Below, in pieces: positions 54,654 through 63,189 of a stretch of DNA of 64,000 nt (positions within the stretch are counted from its first letter, which is position 1; the number at the start of each line of letters is the position of its first letter). Location: the NCBI RefSeq assembly GCF_022921055.1, contig NZ_CP095061.1, positions 1,589,501 through 1,653,500 on the forward strand, written 5' to 3'. The notes beneath the pieces were generated by a model, which was given only the letters and a program-made list of their open reading frames with translations, did no database searches and was not told the DNA's origin. Origin of the DNA: Hymenobacter volaticus (GTDB lineage: Bacteria > Bacteroidota > Bacteroidia > Cytophagales > Hymenobacteraceae). Position numbers and translations under genes: made by a program.

Positions 54654-56054
54654 ATGAGCATTCGTCTGCGCTTGGCGTTGCAGTTTGCCGCCATTCTCGC
54701 CGTTACGCTGCTGGTGTTTTCGGTGGTGATCTACTACTTCACCTACCAAGCGCGGCAGGAATCGTTCACGCAAAGCTTGTTTGCGCGGGCCCGGATTGTG
54801 GCGCACGTGTACCTGGACGGCACCAATCGAGCCGACGAGGCTAGCCGAACTTCGTACCGGCAGTATCTGCGCCAGTTTTACCGCACTTTGCCCGAAGAGG
54901 AAGTGCGGGTATACAATACCGCTAACCGAGTTGTGTTTCGGGAAGGACAGCCTACCGAGGTGCCTATCCCCCTCAGCTTACTCATGGCGGTTCGCCAAAA
55001 AGGCAGGCAGGTGCAACTAGGAGCTAATTACCAACAAACAGTAGGGCTGCTTTATCGGGATGCGCGCCGCGGTGATTTTGTGGTAGTAGCTTCATCGGTA
55101 GACCTCGATACTCGTGACAGGCAATTGGGTTTGCGCAACATCATGATTGGGGGGTTGTTGGCTTCCTTGGTTATTGTGGGGATAGGAGGATGGTTTTTCG
55201 CCAGTCAGGCCCTGAGCCCCATGCAGAAAGTGGTGCGCGAAGTGGACAGCATCACCGTTTCTGATTTGCACCGCCGCCTCTCGCAAGCCGATGGCTACGA
55301 CGAAATAGCGCACCTAGCAAAACGTTTCAATCAATTGCTCGACCGGCTCGAAGTAGCCTTTGCCGGTCAGCGCACCTTTGTGCGCGATGCTTCACACGAA
55401 CTACGTACGCCGCTCACAGTGCTAATCGGCGAGTTGGAAGTGGCCTTGTTGCAGCAAGAACGGAGTCCGCAAGAATACCGCCGAGTCCTGCAAAGTACCC
55501 TCGATGCAGCGCGCTTGCTCAAAGACCTTACCAACGGCCTGCTGCAAATTGCCCGCGCTTCCGACGACCCCTCGCAGGTGCCCTTAACCACCGTGAGGAT
55601 GGACGAACTCCTGCTGCAAGCCCACGAGGAAGTACAGCGCCGGCATCCTACTTGCCGCGTTGACCTGGAGTTTGGTGATGTGCCGCCTCGGGTGCGGCAG
55701 CCGTTTGCAGTGCGCGGCAACGAGGCCTTGTTGCTGTCGGCCTTGCTGAACGTGCTGGAAAATGCCTGTAAATTTTCGACTGGTTCCGAGGAGCCAGTCC
55801 TGGCTGTCCTTTCAATGACGGCCACCTTCGTGGTACTAGAAGTGCGTGACCACGGCGTTGGAATGAGCGAGGCCGACCGTCAGCAGGTGTTCGTTCCTTT
55901 CTTTCGCGCCGAGACCATGCGAGCTATTCCGGGTCACGGCATCGGGCTGCCGCTCACCGCTAAAATCATGTCCTTGCACGGAGGATCGGTGCGGGTTGAA
56001 AGTCAATTACATCAAGGCACGCAAGTTTGGCTGGAATGGCCTGCACTGGGATAA
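54654..56054 (+). CDS. HAMP-domain sensor histidine kinase
   Basis: 466 residues. Two membrane helices (LQFAAILAVTLLVFSVVIYYF at 8-30 and IGGLLASLVIVGIGGWFF around 167-185) enclose a periplasmic sensor of about 135 residues with no clear family. HAMP follows (SQALSPMQKVVREVDSITVSDLHRRL), then HisKA with the phospho-His in DASHELRTPLTVLIGELEVAL, and a complete ATPase: N-box NVLENACKFS, G1 DHGVGM, F-box VFVPFFRAE, G2 GHGIGLPLTAKIMSLHGG. It is the cognate kinase of the OmpR-type regulator. Architecture is CusS-like; the signal is unknown. Confidence 0.95.
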   Translation: MSIRLRLALQFAAILAVTLLVFSVVIYYFTYQARQESFTQSLFARARIVAHVYLDGTNRADEASRTSYRQYLRQFYRTLPEEEVRVYNTANRVVFREGQPTEVPIPLSLLMAVRQKGRQVQLGANYQQTVGLLYRDARRGDFVVVASSVDLDTRDRQLGLRNIMIGGLLASLVIVGIGGWFFASQALSPMQKVVREVDSITVSDLHRRLSQADGYDEIAHLAKRFNQLLDRLEVAFAGQRTFVRDASHELRTPLTVLIGELEVALLQQERSPQEYRRVLQSTLDAARLLKDLTNGLLQIARASDDPSQVPLTTVRMDELLLQAHEEVQRRHPTCRVDLEFGDVPPRVRQPFAVRGNEALLLSALLNVLENACKFSTGSEEPVLAVLSMTATFVVLEVRDHGVGMSEADRQQVFVPFFRAETMRAIPGHGIGLPLTAKIMSLHGGSVRVESQLHQGTQVWLEWPALG

Positions 56055-56238
56055 GAATGCGATAAGTAAATGCCTGCTTATTAGAAATTTATTTAGTAGC
56101 TGTATTGCATTATTGCAAATTAATTTGGTTTTAACTCCTTTTTAACTGTGTCTTAATTGCGGCCCCGTAGACTTGTGAAAATTCCAGTGTAGCCAAGCTC
56201 AATTCGAGTTGATGGCCTGGTACTTCAGCAGTCTCTCT

Positions 56239-57857
56239 ATGTCAACTAAAGTTCAGGCTCCAATTCAAACGGCGGCTTCGACAGTTTCATCTGCCGCTAC
56301 TCTTAAACCGGGCTACCTAAGCAACCTTGGGAAGGATATACCGTCCGGACTAGTGGTTTTCCTGGTGGCTTTGCCCCTTTGCTTGGGTATTTCGCTAGCC
56401 TCAGGTGCCCCCTTGCTGGCGGGCATCATCACGGGTATTGTGGGCGGGGTGATAGTGTCGTGGCTTAGCGGCTCACAACTTAGCGTGAGCGGCCCGGCGG
56501 CTGGTCTTACAGCTATTATTCTGGTAGCTCTCCAAACCCTGGGGTCATTCCAGGCCGTACTGGCCGCTACCGTAATAGCTGGGGTACTGCAAATCATAAT
56601 GGGCCTTGTTCGGGCTGGTATTATTGGGTTGTACTTTCCTACCTCCGTTATTCGGGGATGCTGGCCGCTATCGGTCTTATTCTGATCCTCAAGCAGATAC
56701 CGCACTTGCTTGGCGCCGATACTGATTATTTCGAGGATATGACGTTTCTACAGTTCGACGGGCAGAACACATTCTCGGCGCTAGGTGGTGCTCTGCGCTC
56801 CTTTGGCTGGGGGTCAGCTCTGATTGGACTCTTATCATTGGGAGTGCTGTTGTTCTGGGAAAAGGTGCTGAGCAAGCGTTTTGCTTTGCTGCGCTTGGTA
56901 CCTGGGGCATTGGTAGTGGTAGTTCTTTCTATTGCTCTTAGCTCGCTGCTAGATTTGGCCTTGCCTGTGTTGCGCGTACGCCCCGAGCACTTGGTGCAAT
57001 TGCCTATCGTATCGTCGTGGAGCGACTTGCTGAACATCTTCACGCAGCCAGACTGGTCGGCTTTCAGTCGTTCGACTACTTACACAGTTGCTTTCACCAT
57101 TGCTATCGTAGCCTCCTTGGAAAGCTTACTCAGCGTAGAAGCAGTGGATAAGCTCGACCCGCACAAGCGTGCCACTCCTACCAACCGCGAACTGATGGCG
57201 CAAGGAGCTGGCAACGTGATTAGTGGTCTGCTAGGGGGGTTGCCCATGACAGCCGTTATCGTGCGTAGCTCGGCTAACATCAACGCGGGTGGCCAAACCA
57301 AGGTGGCGGCTTTTGTGCACGGCTTGTTGCTGCTGACCAGTTTGCTTTTCCTGGAAACGATCCTCAACCGGATTCCACTTTCGGCGCTGGCAGCCGTGTT
57401 GTTGCTAGTTGGTTATAAGCTCACCAAACCAGCGCTGTACAGAACGCAGTGGAAACTAGGCTGGCAGCAGTTCCTGCCTTTCATCGTGACCATCTTGGCG
57501 ATTTTGTTTACTGACTTATTGAAAGGGGTAACCATCGGACTGGTAGTAGGGATATTCTACATCCTCAAAACTCATTATGAGTCGGCCTACTTCATGCATG
57601 GCACGCCGGAGTTGCAAGGCACTGGGGTGTATCATCTCAAGCTAAGTGAGCACGTCTCGTTTCTGAATAAGGCAAGTATTGTCCGCATTTTAGAGCAATT
57701 CTCGGGCGGCACGCATGTTATCATCGATGGCACCGAATCACAGATGATTGACTATGATGTGCTGGAGGCTATTGCCAACTTCCGCCAAACAGCTTTGGAG
57801 CGTAACATCAAACTAGAGCTACGCGGTATTCCGTTGGTTGAAGTGATTGGCCACTAA
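56239..57857 (+). CDS. SulP family anion transporter, probable bicarbonate transporter (frameshifted)
   Basis: About 539 residues after repair. Start ATG 56239 ([10 protein letters not shown]). The N-terminal half has the SulP pattern [60 protein letters not shown], the rest about eight more membrane segments ([46 protein letters not shown]) and a C-terminal STAS-like domain ([21 protein letters not shown]). One base is lost in the G run 56654-56657: the frame drifts to [11 protein letters not shown] and stops; one more G gives [15 protein letters not shown]. The carbonic anhydrase gene starts 148 bases later, the usual arrangement for bicarbonate uptake. Confidence 0.9.
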
Positions 57858-58005
57858 GCGCCATAGGTCTGTCTGGCAACAGATATAGTATTGCGCCCAA
57901 CTCAGCTTTTCTAAGTGCCTAAGAAGTCAGATTCCTTCCTACATAAGGGGCTTTTCCTGGGGCTGACTCCGCTTAAACTTAAACCCACCTTTTCCCTCTG
58001 CCATA

Positions 58006-58761
58006 ATGAGTATCGATAAAATCCTGGAAAACAACCGTCAGTGGGTAGCAGAAACAACAGCTGCCGATCCGGAGTTTTTCAACCGCTTATCCAAAGGACA
58101 GAAGCCGCGCTATCTGTTTATTGGCTGTTCCGACTCCCGGGTACCTGCTTCGGCTATCACAGGTACCGGTCCGGGTGAAATGTTTGTGCATCGCAACATT
58201 GCCAACATGGTGGTGCATACCGACTTGAATATGTTGTCGGTGCTGCAATATGCCGTGGAAGTGCTAGGAGTCCAGGATATCATGGTGGTAGGCCACTATG
58301 GTTGCGGCGGGGTGGCTGCTGCTGCTGCTAGCAAGCAGTACGGCCTCATTGATAATTGGCTAATCAATATCCGCGACGTAATCCGGATGCACGAAACGCA
58401 GTTTATGCGCATCAAGGACGAGGACAAGCGCCTCCGTCGATTGGTGGAACTGAACGTTATCGAGCAGGTCCGCAACCTAGCCAAAACCAATATTGTGCAG
58501 AATTCCATGCGAGGTGAAAACCCGGTACGCTTGCACGGCCTTGTGTATGACATCAATGATGGTGTGCTAAAAGACCTGCAAGTGAACGAAGATGTTGTAA
58601 CCGAACTAGAGCACATCTATGGTACTAAGGCCATGGAGCATGCCGAAAAAGAGGTTGCCAAAGTACACGGCGCTAAGCCGATAACTGAAAAAAGTGCGGG
58701 CGAGAGCAAGAACACAAATGATGCTCCAGCCGAAAAAAACTCAATGCAGAAGGTGAGCTAG
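58006..58761 (+). CDS. Beta-carbonic anhydrase
   Basis: 251 residues. It interconverts CO2 and bicarbonate. Zinc ligands are Cys41 (FIGCSDSRVPASAI, with Asp43/Arg45 dyad), His97 and Cys100 (VVGHYGCGGV), as in plant-type beta enzymes. HRNIANMVVHTDLNMLSVLQYAVEVLG is the conserved core. The last 35 residues (KSAGESKNTNDAPAEKNS) are a charged, likely disordered extension. It probably works with the SulP transporter encoded just upstream. Confidence 0.96.
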   Translation: MSIDKILENNRQWVAETTAADPEFFNRLSKGQKPRYLFIGCSDSRVPASAITGTGPGEMFVHRNIANMVVHTDLNMLSVLQYAVEVLGVQDIMVVGHYGCGGVAAAAASKQYGLIDNWLINIRDVIRMHETQFMRIKDEDKRLRRLVELNVIEQVRNLAKTNIVQNSMRGENPVRLHGLVYDINDGVLKDLQVNEDVVTELEHIYGTKAMEHAEKEVAKVHGAKPITEKSAGESKNTNDAPAEKNSMQKVS

Positions 58762-58813
58762 CATTAACCGTCTTGTCGCTTAGGCAAGTTTATTTTATTA
58801 GTTAAGTGTGGTT

Positions 58814-58850
58814 AAAACCGCCGTGGCCTTTGGCTGCGGCGGTTTTTCGC
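58814..58850 (+). terminator. Rho-independent terminator after carbonic anhydrase
   Basis: 10-bp stem AAAACCGCCG / CGGCGGTTTT with a 13-base loop, followed by T-rich sequence, 53 bases after the stop. Confidence 0.85.
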
Positions 58851-58946
58851 TTAAGGAGGCTTATCCCAGTCAATACCTTCGTTTTCAATCCAAGCTGACT
58901 TTGGATAGTTGATTACGTACGCTCTAGCTCCACTAATGTGATAGCC

Positions 58947-59894
58947 ATGCAAGCAGCGTATTTCAATGAATATGGCCCCGCCGAGGTATTACAGTACGGC
59001 GAGTTGCCAACACCCACTCCCAAAGCCAACCAAATACTGGTTCGCGTGCGGGCTAGTAGCGTCAACCCAGTCGACTGGAAAATGCGAAAGGGTGAACTGA
59101 AGTTTATTACCGGCTATAAATTCCCTAAAATCCCAGGCCGCGACGTAGCCGGTGAAGTAGTGGCAGTGGGCGACAACGTTACGCGGTTTGCACCCGGCAA
59201 CCGCGTGTATGGCATGCCAAGCGACGGAGTAGGCGGAGCCAACGCGCAGTTTGTTGTGCTCGAAGAAACAACCGTAGCCTTTATTCCAGAAAAGCTAAGC
59301 TTCGAGGAAGCCGCTGCTGTGCCTCTAGCAGCTCTTACAGCTTTGCAAGCTCTGCGCGACAAAGCGCAACTGCTTTCCGGCGACCGAGTGCTCATCAACG
59401 GAGCCTCAGGGGGAGTGGGCTCTTTGGCAATCCAGATTGCCAAAGCCTTGGGTGCCGGTGAGGTTACAGGCGTGTGCGGCCCTGACAATCAGGAGCTGGT
59501 GCGTAGCCTCGGTGCTGACCGGGTGCTAAACCACGAAGAGCACGACTTCACCAAAGACTTGAGCCGCTACGATATCATCTTTGACGCCGCTGGCAAAAGT
59601 TCTTTCGTAGCGAGCAAAGCGGCATTGCGGCGTAACGGCCGCTACGTCACCACCACGCCCGACCCGACCAGCCTGGTTGTCGATACCGCCGCGGCAGTCT
59701 TTTCCACCAAAACGACGCACGCCTTTGTAACCAAAAACAGCGGCTCCGACATGGCATTGGTATCGACTTGGCTGCAAGCCGGTACTATTCGGGTTGTAAT
59801 TGATAAGACGTTTCCACTACAACAACTAGCCGAAGCACACCGCTACAATGAAAAAGGTAGCGCTGCCGGCAAAATTGTGCTGACTGTGGAGTAA
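58947..59894 (+). CDS. Zinc-free NADP-dependent alcohol dehydrogenase/quinone oxidoreductase-like protein
   Basis: 315 residues from ATG 58947 (MQAAYFNEYGPAEVLQYGELP); a GTG three codons upstream is the alternative. MDR superfamily without zinc ligands: VRASSVNPVDWKMRKGEL, PGRDVAGEVVAVG, the cofactor loop LINGASGGVGSLAIQIAKALGAGEV, DIIFDAAGK and the end GSAAGKIVLTVE. Members reduce quinones or enones with NADPH; the substrate is open. A strong terminator follows. Not related closely by sequence to the CurA-type enzyme at 28769. Confidence 0.92.
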   Translation: MQAAYFNEYGPAEVLQYGELPTPTPKANQILVRVRASSVNPVDWKMRKGELKFITGYKFPKIPGRDVAGEVVAVGDNVTRFAPGNRVYGMPSDGVGGANAQFVVLEETTVAFIPEKLSFEEAAAVPLAALTALQALRDKAQLLSGDRVLINGASGGVGSLAIQIAKALGAGEVTGVCGPDNQELVRSLGADRVLNHEEHDFTKDLSRYDIIFDAAGKSSFVASKAALRRNGRYVTTTPDPTSLVVDTAAAVFSTKTTHAFVTKNSGSDMALVSTWLQAGTIRVVIDKTFPLQQLAEAHRYNEKGSAAGKIVLTVE

Positions 59895-59913
59895 TTTGAA
59901 TCGCTGTATGGCA

Positions 59914-59954
59914 GTAAAAAGCCCCTTCTGCAACTTGCAGAAGGGGCTTTTTAC
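59914..59954. terminator. Terminator between the MDR and M1 genes
   Basis: Perfect 20-bp stem GTAAAAAGCCCCTTCTGCAA and its reverse complement with a single-base centre and T-runs on both strands. Confidence 0.9.
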
Positions 59955-60056
59955 TTGTTCGGTTACTATCCTTACTAGAGCGATGAATCTTAATGAAGTT
60001 GTTGAAGGGTTTCATCCAAATTCCTCGCTCTGCTCAGCTTAGCTAGCACAATAGCT

Positions 60057-62537
60057 TTACTTAGCCTGCTCAATCTCGGTTACGGCCTTATCGATGATGG
60101 CTTGTTGAGCAGCAGAAACAGGCTTGTCTTTGTCTTTTGCAATGCTCTGTAGCAAGCCAATCATAGGCTTGTCGGCACCGCGCGACTTGTACTGGATGCC
60201 GATTGCCTTAATCCGGTCAACGCCTTCGGTGAAGGCGGCAGGGTCTTGGAGGCGGGGCAGCATGGTTGCAATGTCTTCGAGCATGCCGAACTGGCCTTGG
60301 GGACCAGCAGTATCGTATTTGTTGCGGATGTACGCCCACTCAGCCGTGCCACCAGCCGTAGCGTAGACCGCCGCTACGGCTTGCGTGAGTGCCCCTTGCT
60401 CATTGTTCTCGAACGCCTTGGCTTTGGCCAGCGCCTGCGACGGATCGGCAAGAGCCAGGGCTTGCAGGGCAGCACCTTGCACACCGTACGACTTGCTGTC
60501 GGCTAGCTGCTTGGCGAAGGTCTTGGCGTCTTTCTTGTCTTTGAGCTTGGCTAGGGCTACCAGAGCGTTGCCTAGTACGGAGGTCTCTTTCTCGCTGCTA
60601 AGTAGTTTGCGAATGGCGGGAGCAGCAGCTTTGGCTACGGCTTTGTCTTCCAAGTCGAGGCGCTCTAATGTCAGGGTGCGCAAGCCGGCAAACTTGTCAC
60701 GCAGGCCGCTGATAAGCAGTGTACGGGCAGCGGCATTTGTTTTCTGCTCTTTGGCCGCGGCTAGCAGGGCCTCGCGGCGGTCTAGGTAGAGAGGTGCGTG
60801 GGCATACTGATACACGTAGTCGGCCAGGGGCTTGTTTTCGGTGGGCTGCCAAACCAGCGTTTTTTCAGCGTCCACGTTCACCAGGTCGGGCTTGCTGTCC
60901 AGCGGCATGAGGAAGGTTTGCGTGGCCTCGGTCATGGTGACGCGCTGGCGTTGGGCTTTTCCTTTCACGTAGTAGTCGATGGCGAATGGCAATTGGAAGA
61001 CCTCGCCAGGCTGCGTTTGCTTCACGGTTACGGCCTGTACCTTTTTAGCGGCGTCCCAAGAGTACTCAATCGAGACGACGGGGTGGCCGGCGCGGAAGTA
61101 CCACTGGTTGTAGAACCAGTTCAGGTCTTGGCCCGATACGGCTTCCATAGCAAGGCGCATCTGGTGAGCTTCACCGTTGCCGAGCGCATTATCTTTGAGA
61201 TACTTCTGCAAGCCAGCAAAGAATACGTCGTCGCCGAGGTAGGTGCGGAGCATGTCCAGAACGGCACCGCCTTTCTGGTAACTCACTAGGTCGAACATCT
61301 CTTCTTTGTCGCCGTAGTGGAACCGCACGAGGTTTTTGGCGGCGTCGCGGGGGCTGGAGAGGTAGTTGCGCAGGTTGCGGTAGTTGTGGGCGTCGGCGGC
61401 ATCAGCACCGTACTTGTGCTCGGCATAGAGACCTTCCGAGAAGTCCGCCATCGACTCGTTTACGGTCAGGTTGCTCCAGCTTTCGGCCGTTACGTAGTCG
61501 CCGAACCACTGGTGGAACAGTTCGTGGGCGATAACTGATTCGTTTTGGTATTGGCGGTCGAGCAGCTCCCGGTCGGTCATCTGCACAAAATCGCCGTGCA
61601 GGGTGGCCGTGGTGTTTTCCATGGCGCCGCTCACATAGTCGCGCACCACGATTTGAGCGTACTTGTTCCACGGGAATTCCACGCCCAACCGGGTTGAGAA
61701 GAACTCCAGCATGTCGGGCGTGTTGCCGAAAATCTGCTTGGCGTAGGGGGCGTACTTGGGCTCGAGGTAGTAGCTTACTTCTTTGCCGCGCCACGTCTCC
61801 TTGAAGATTTTGAAGTCGCCGACGGCCATCATAAACAGATACGGCGCGTGCGGCATATCCATTTTCCAGGTATCGGTGCGCAAGCCGGCGCCGGCGCGCT
61901 TCTGGCCTACCAAGGCCCCATTGCTGAGCGTGACGTACTTGGCGGGCACCGTCATGCTGATTTCCGAGGTGGTTTTCTGATTGGGCCGGTCGATAGTGGG
62001 AAACCAGGCCGACGAAGCTTCCGTCTCGCCCTGCGTCCAGATCTGAACGGGCTTGCCTTTCTCGGTGCTATCCGGGTTGATGAAGTATAGGCCCTTGGCG
62101 TCGGTGATGGCCGCGCTGCCTTGTGCTTTCAGCTCGTTGGGCTTGGCGGTGTACTCGATGTAGATGGTGTAGGCAGTGCCCGGCGCCATGGACTTGCCGA
62201 GGTTGATGCGCAGATTGCTTTGGTCGTAGTCGAACTTCAGCTTCTGCTGTTGCTCCCCATTCACCAAAGCCACCGACGTAATGTCCATGCCTTTGGCATC
62301 GAGCCGCAACGAATCAGTGGGGTAGGCGTGAGGCTTGAGCGTCACCCATTCCTTGCCGTAGAGGTAGCGCTTGGCGTAATCGAAGCGCACATCCAACTTG
62401 GTGTGAACTAGGTCATTGATTTTGGTGGCCGACGCCCGGTAGGGACCAACCGGCTCGGCCGGTGCTGTAGGCGTCTGGCCCTGCGTGTTGGCACTGGCCG
62501 CCAGAATCAGCAAGCTCAGCGCAGAAAGGTGCTTCAT
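60057..62537 (-). CDS. M1 family metallopeptidase (aminopeptidase N-like)
   Basis: 826 residues from ATG 62537, chosen because it opens a signal peptide (MKHLSALSLLILAASANTQGQ); the frame extends 62 codons further with no signal character. A periplasmic or surface zinc aminopeptidase: substrate loop GAMENTTATL, zinc site HELFHQWFGDYV..(18 residues)..NESMADF, and the proton-donating Tyr region. The N-terminal beta domain (LDVRFDYAKRYLYGKEWVTLKPHAYPTDSLRLDAKGMDI) is typical. The C-terminal 250 residues are helical HEAT-like repeats (VLGNALVALAKLKDKKDAKTFAKQL). It liberates N-terminal amino acids from peptides. Confidence 0.95.
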   Translation of the reverse strand: MKHLSALSLLILAASANTQGQTPTAPAEPVGPYRASATKINDLVHTKLDVRFDYAKRYLYGKEWVTLKPHAYPTDSLRLDAKGMDITSVALVNGEQQQKLKFDYDQSNLRINLGKSMAPGTAYTIYIEYTAKPNELKAQGSAAITDAKGLYFINPDSTEKGKPVQIWTQGETEASSAWFPTIDRPNQKTTSEISMTVPAKYVTLSNGALVGQKRAGAGLRTDTWKMDMPHAPYLFMMAVGDFKIFKETWRGKEVSYYLEPKYAPYAKQIFGNTPDMLEFFSTRLGVEFPWNKYAQIVVRDYVSGAMENTTATLHGDFVQMTDRELLDRQYQNESVIAHELFHQWFGDYVTAESWSNLTVNESMADFSEGLYAEHKYGADAADAHNYRNLRNYLSSPRDAAKNLVRFHYGDKEEMFDLVSYQKGGAVLDMLRTYLGDDVFFAGLQKYLKDNALGNGEAHQMRLAMEAVSGQDLNWFYNQWYFRAGHPVVSIEYSWDAAKKVQAVTVKQTQPGEVFQLPFAIDYYVKGKAQRQRVTMTEATQTFLMPLDSKPDLVNVDAEKTLVWQPTENKPLADYVYQYAHAPLYLDRREALLAAAKEQKTNAAARTLLISGLRDKFAGLRTLTLERLDLEDKAVAKAAAPAIRKLLSSEKETSVLGNALVALAKLKDKKDAKTFAKQLADSKSYGVQGAALQALALADPSQALAKAKAFENNEQGALTQAVAAVYATAGGTAEWAYIRNKYDTAGPQGQFGMLEDIATMLPRLQDPAAFTEGVDRIKAIGIQYKSRGADKPMIGLLQSIAKDKDKPVSAAQQAIIDKAVTEIEQAK

Positions 62538-62686
62538 GAACAGAAAGTGAGTGAAGAAAGAGGATTCAGGCTCTAAAGATGTGGACTTCAGTCTGAAGTT
62601 GCCCGCTTTCTTAAAAGAAACTGTGCTTGCTGCTGCTTGGCCTGAGTGGTGCCAGAAGTCTATATTCGTTTGTGCTAAGATTTGTA

Positions 62687-63154
62687 ATGCGATGCTTAAA
62701 ATTGTTGATACTAGCCGGTACACTTACCTGCCAGTCTAACCGTGATGGTCTCCTGGCAAATGTGAATCCAGCTATACTGCCGTTTGTGAAAGGCTATATA
62801 GAAGCTCATAAGGATGACCAAGAGGTGGATACTACTATCTGTGTGATACTTGATTCATCGAACGTTTATATCCATAGCATGCCTGTTCCTGCTGACACAT
62901 CTGACCTTAGTTTACTAGGCATTGAGCACCTTGGGAAATATGACCTCGTCTTCGTCGGATCGCCTAACTCCTCTATTTATCATCCGATAAAGCGGTATGT
63001 TCGAAGTCATACATCTACCGTTCCACAAAAAGTAAAAGGTCCACCGCCGCCACCTGCTCCAGGGTATAATTTCGAACTTTGGGAATTGACTTTTTACAAA
63101 GACAGCTTAGTAAGCTACTCACCTAAAACTCGAATAGACCGTTACGTTCGATAG
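62687..63154 (+). CDS. Hypothetical protein, probable lipoprotein
   Basis: 155 residues from ATG 62687 (MRCLKLLILAGTLTCQSNRDG), chosen because it gives a short hydrophobic leader with a lipobox-like LTC; the frame is open further upstream. The rest is a small alpha/beta domain of unrecognised family (ICVILDSSNVYIHSMPVP, YDLVFVGSPNSSIYHP) with a proline run (GPPPPPAPGYN) near the end. AT-rich compared with neighbours. Divergent from the M1 peptidase gene, 149 bases away. Function unknown. Confidence 0.6.
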   Translation: MRCLKLLILAGTLTCQSNRDGLLANVNPAILPFVKGYIEAHKDDQEVDTTICVILDSSNVYIHSMPVPADTSDLSLLGIEHLGKYDLVFVGSPNSSIYHPIKRYVRSHTSTVPQKVKGPPPPPAPGYNFELWELTFYKDSLVSYSPKTRIDRYVR

Positions 63155-63189
63155 TCCATACGTTGTCCACAAAATCTCTCAACACGAAA

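Noticed and set aside
13393..57000. G/C-run phase variation as explanation for the broken genes
   Set aside because: Runs are only 3-5 bases and affect unrelated genes including an ABC ATPase and SulP; sequencing error is simpler, although not proven.
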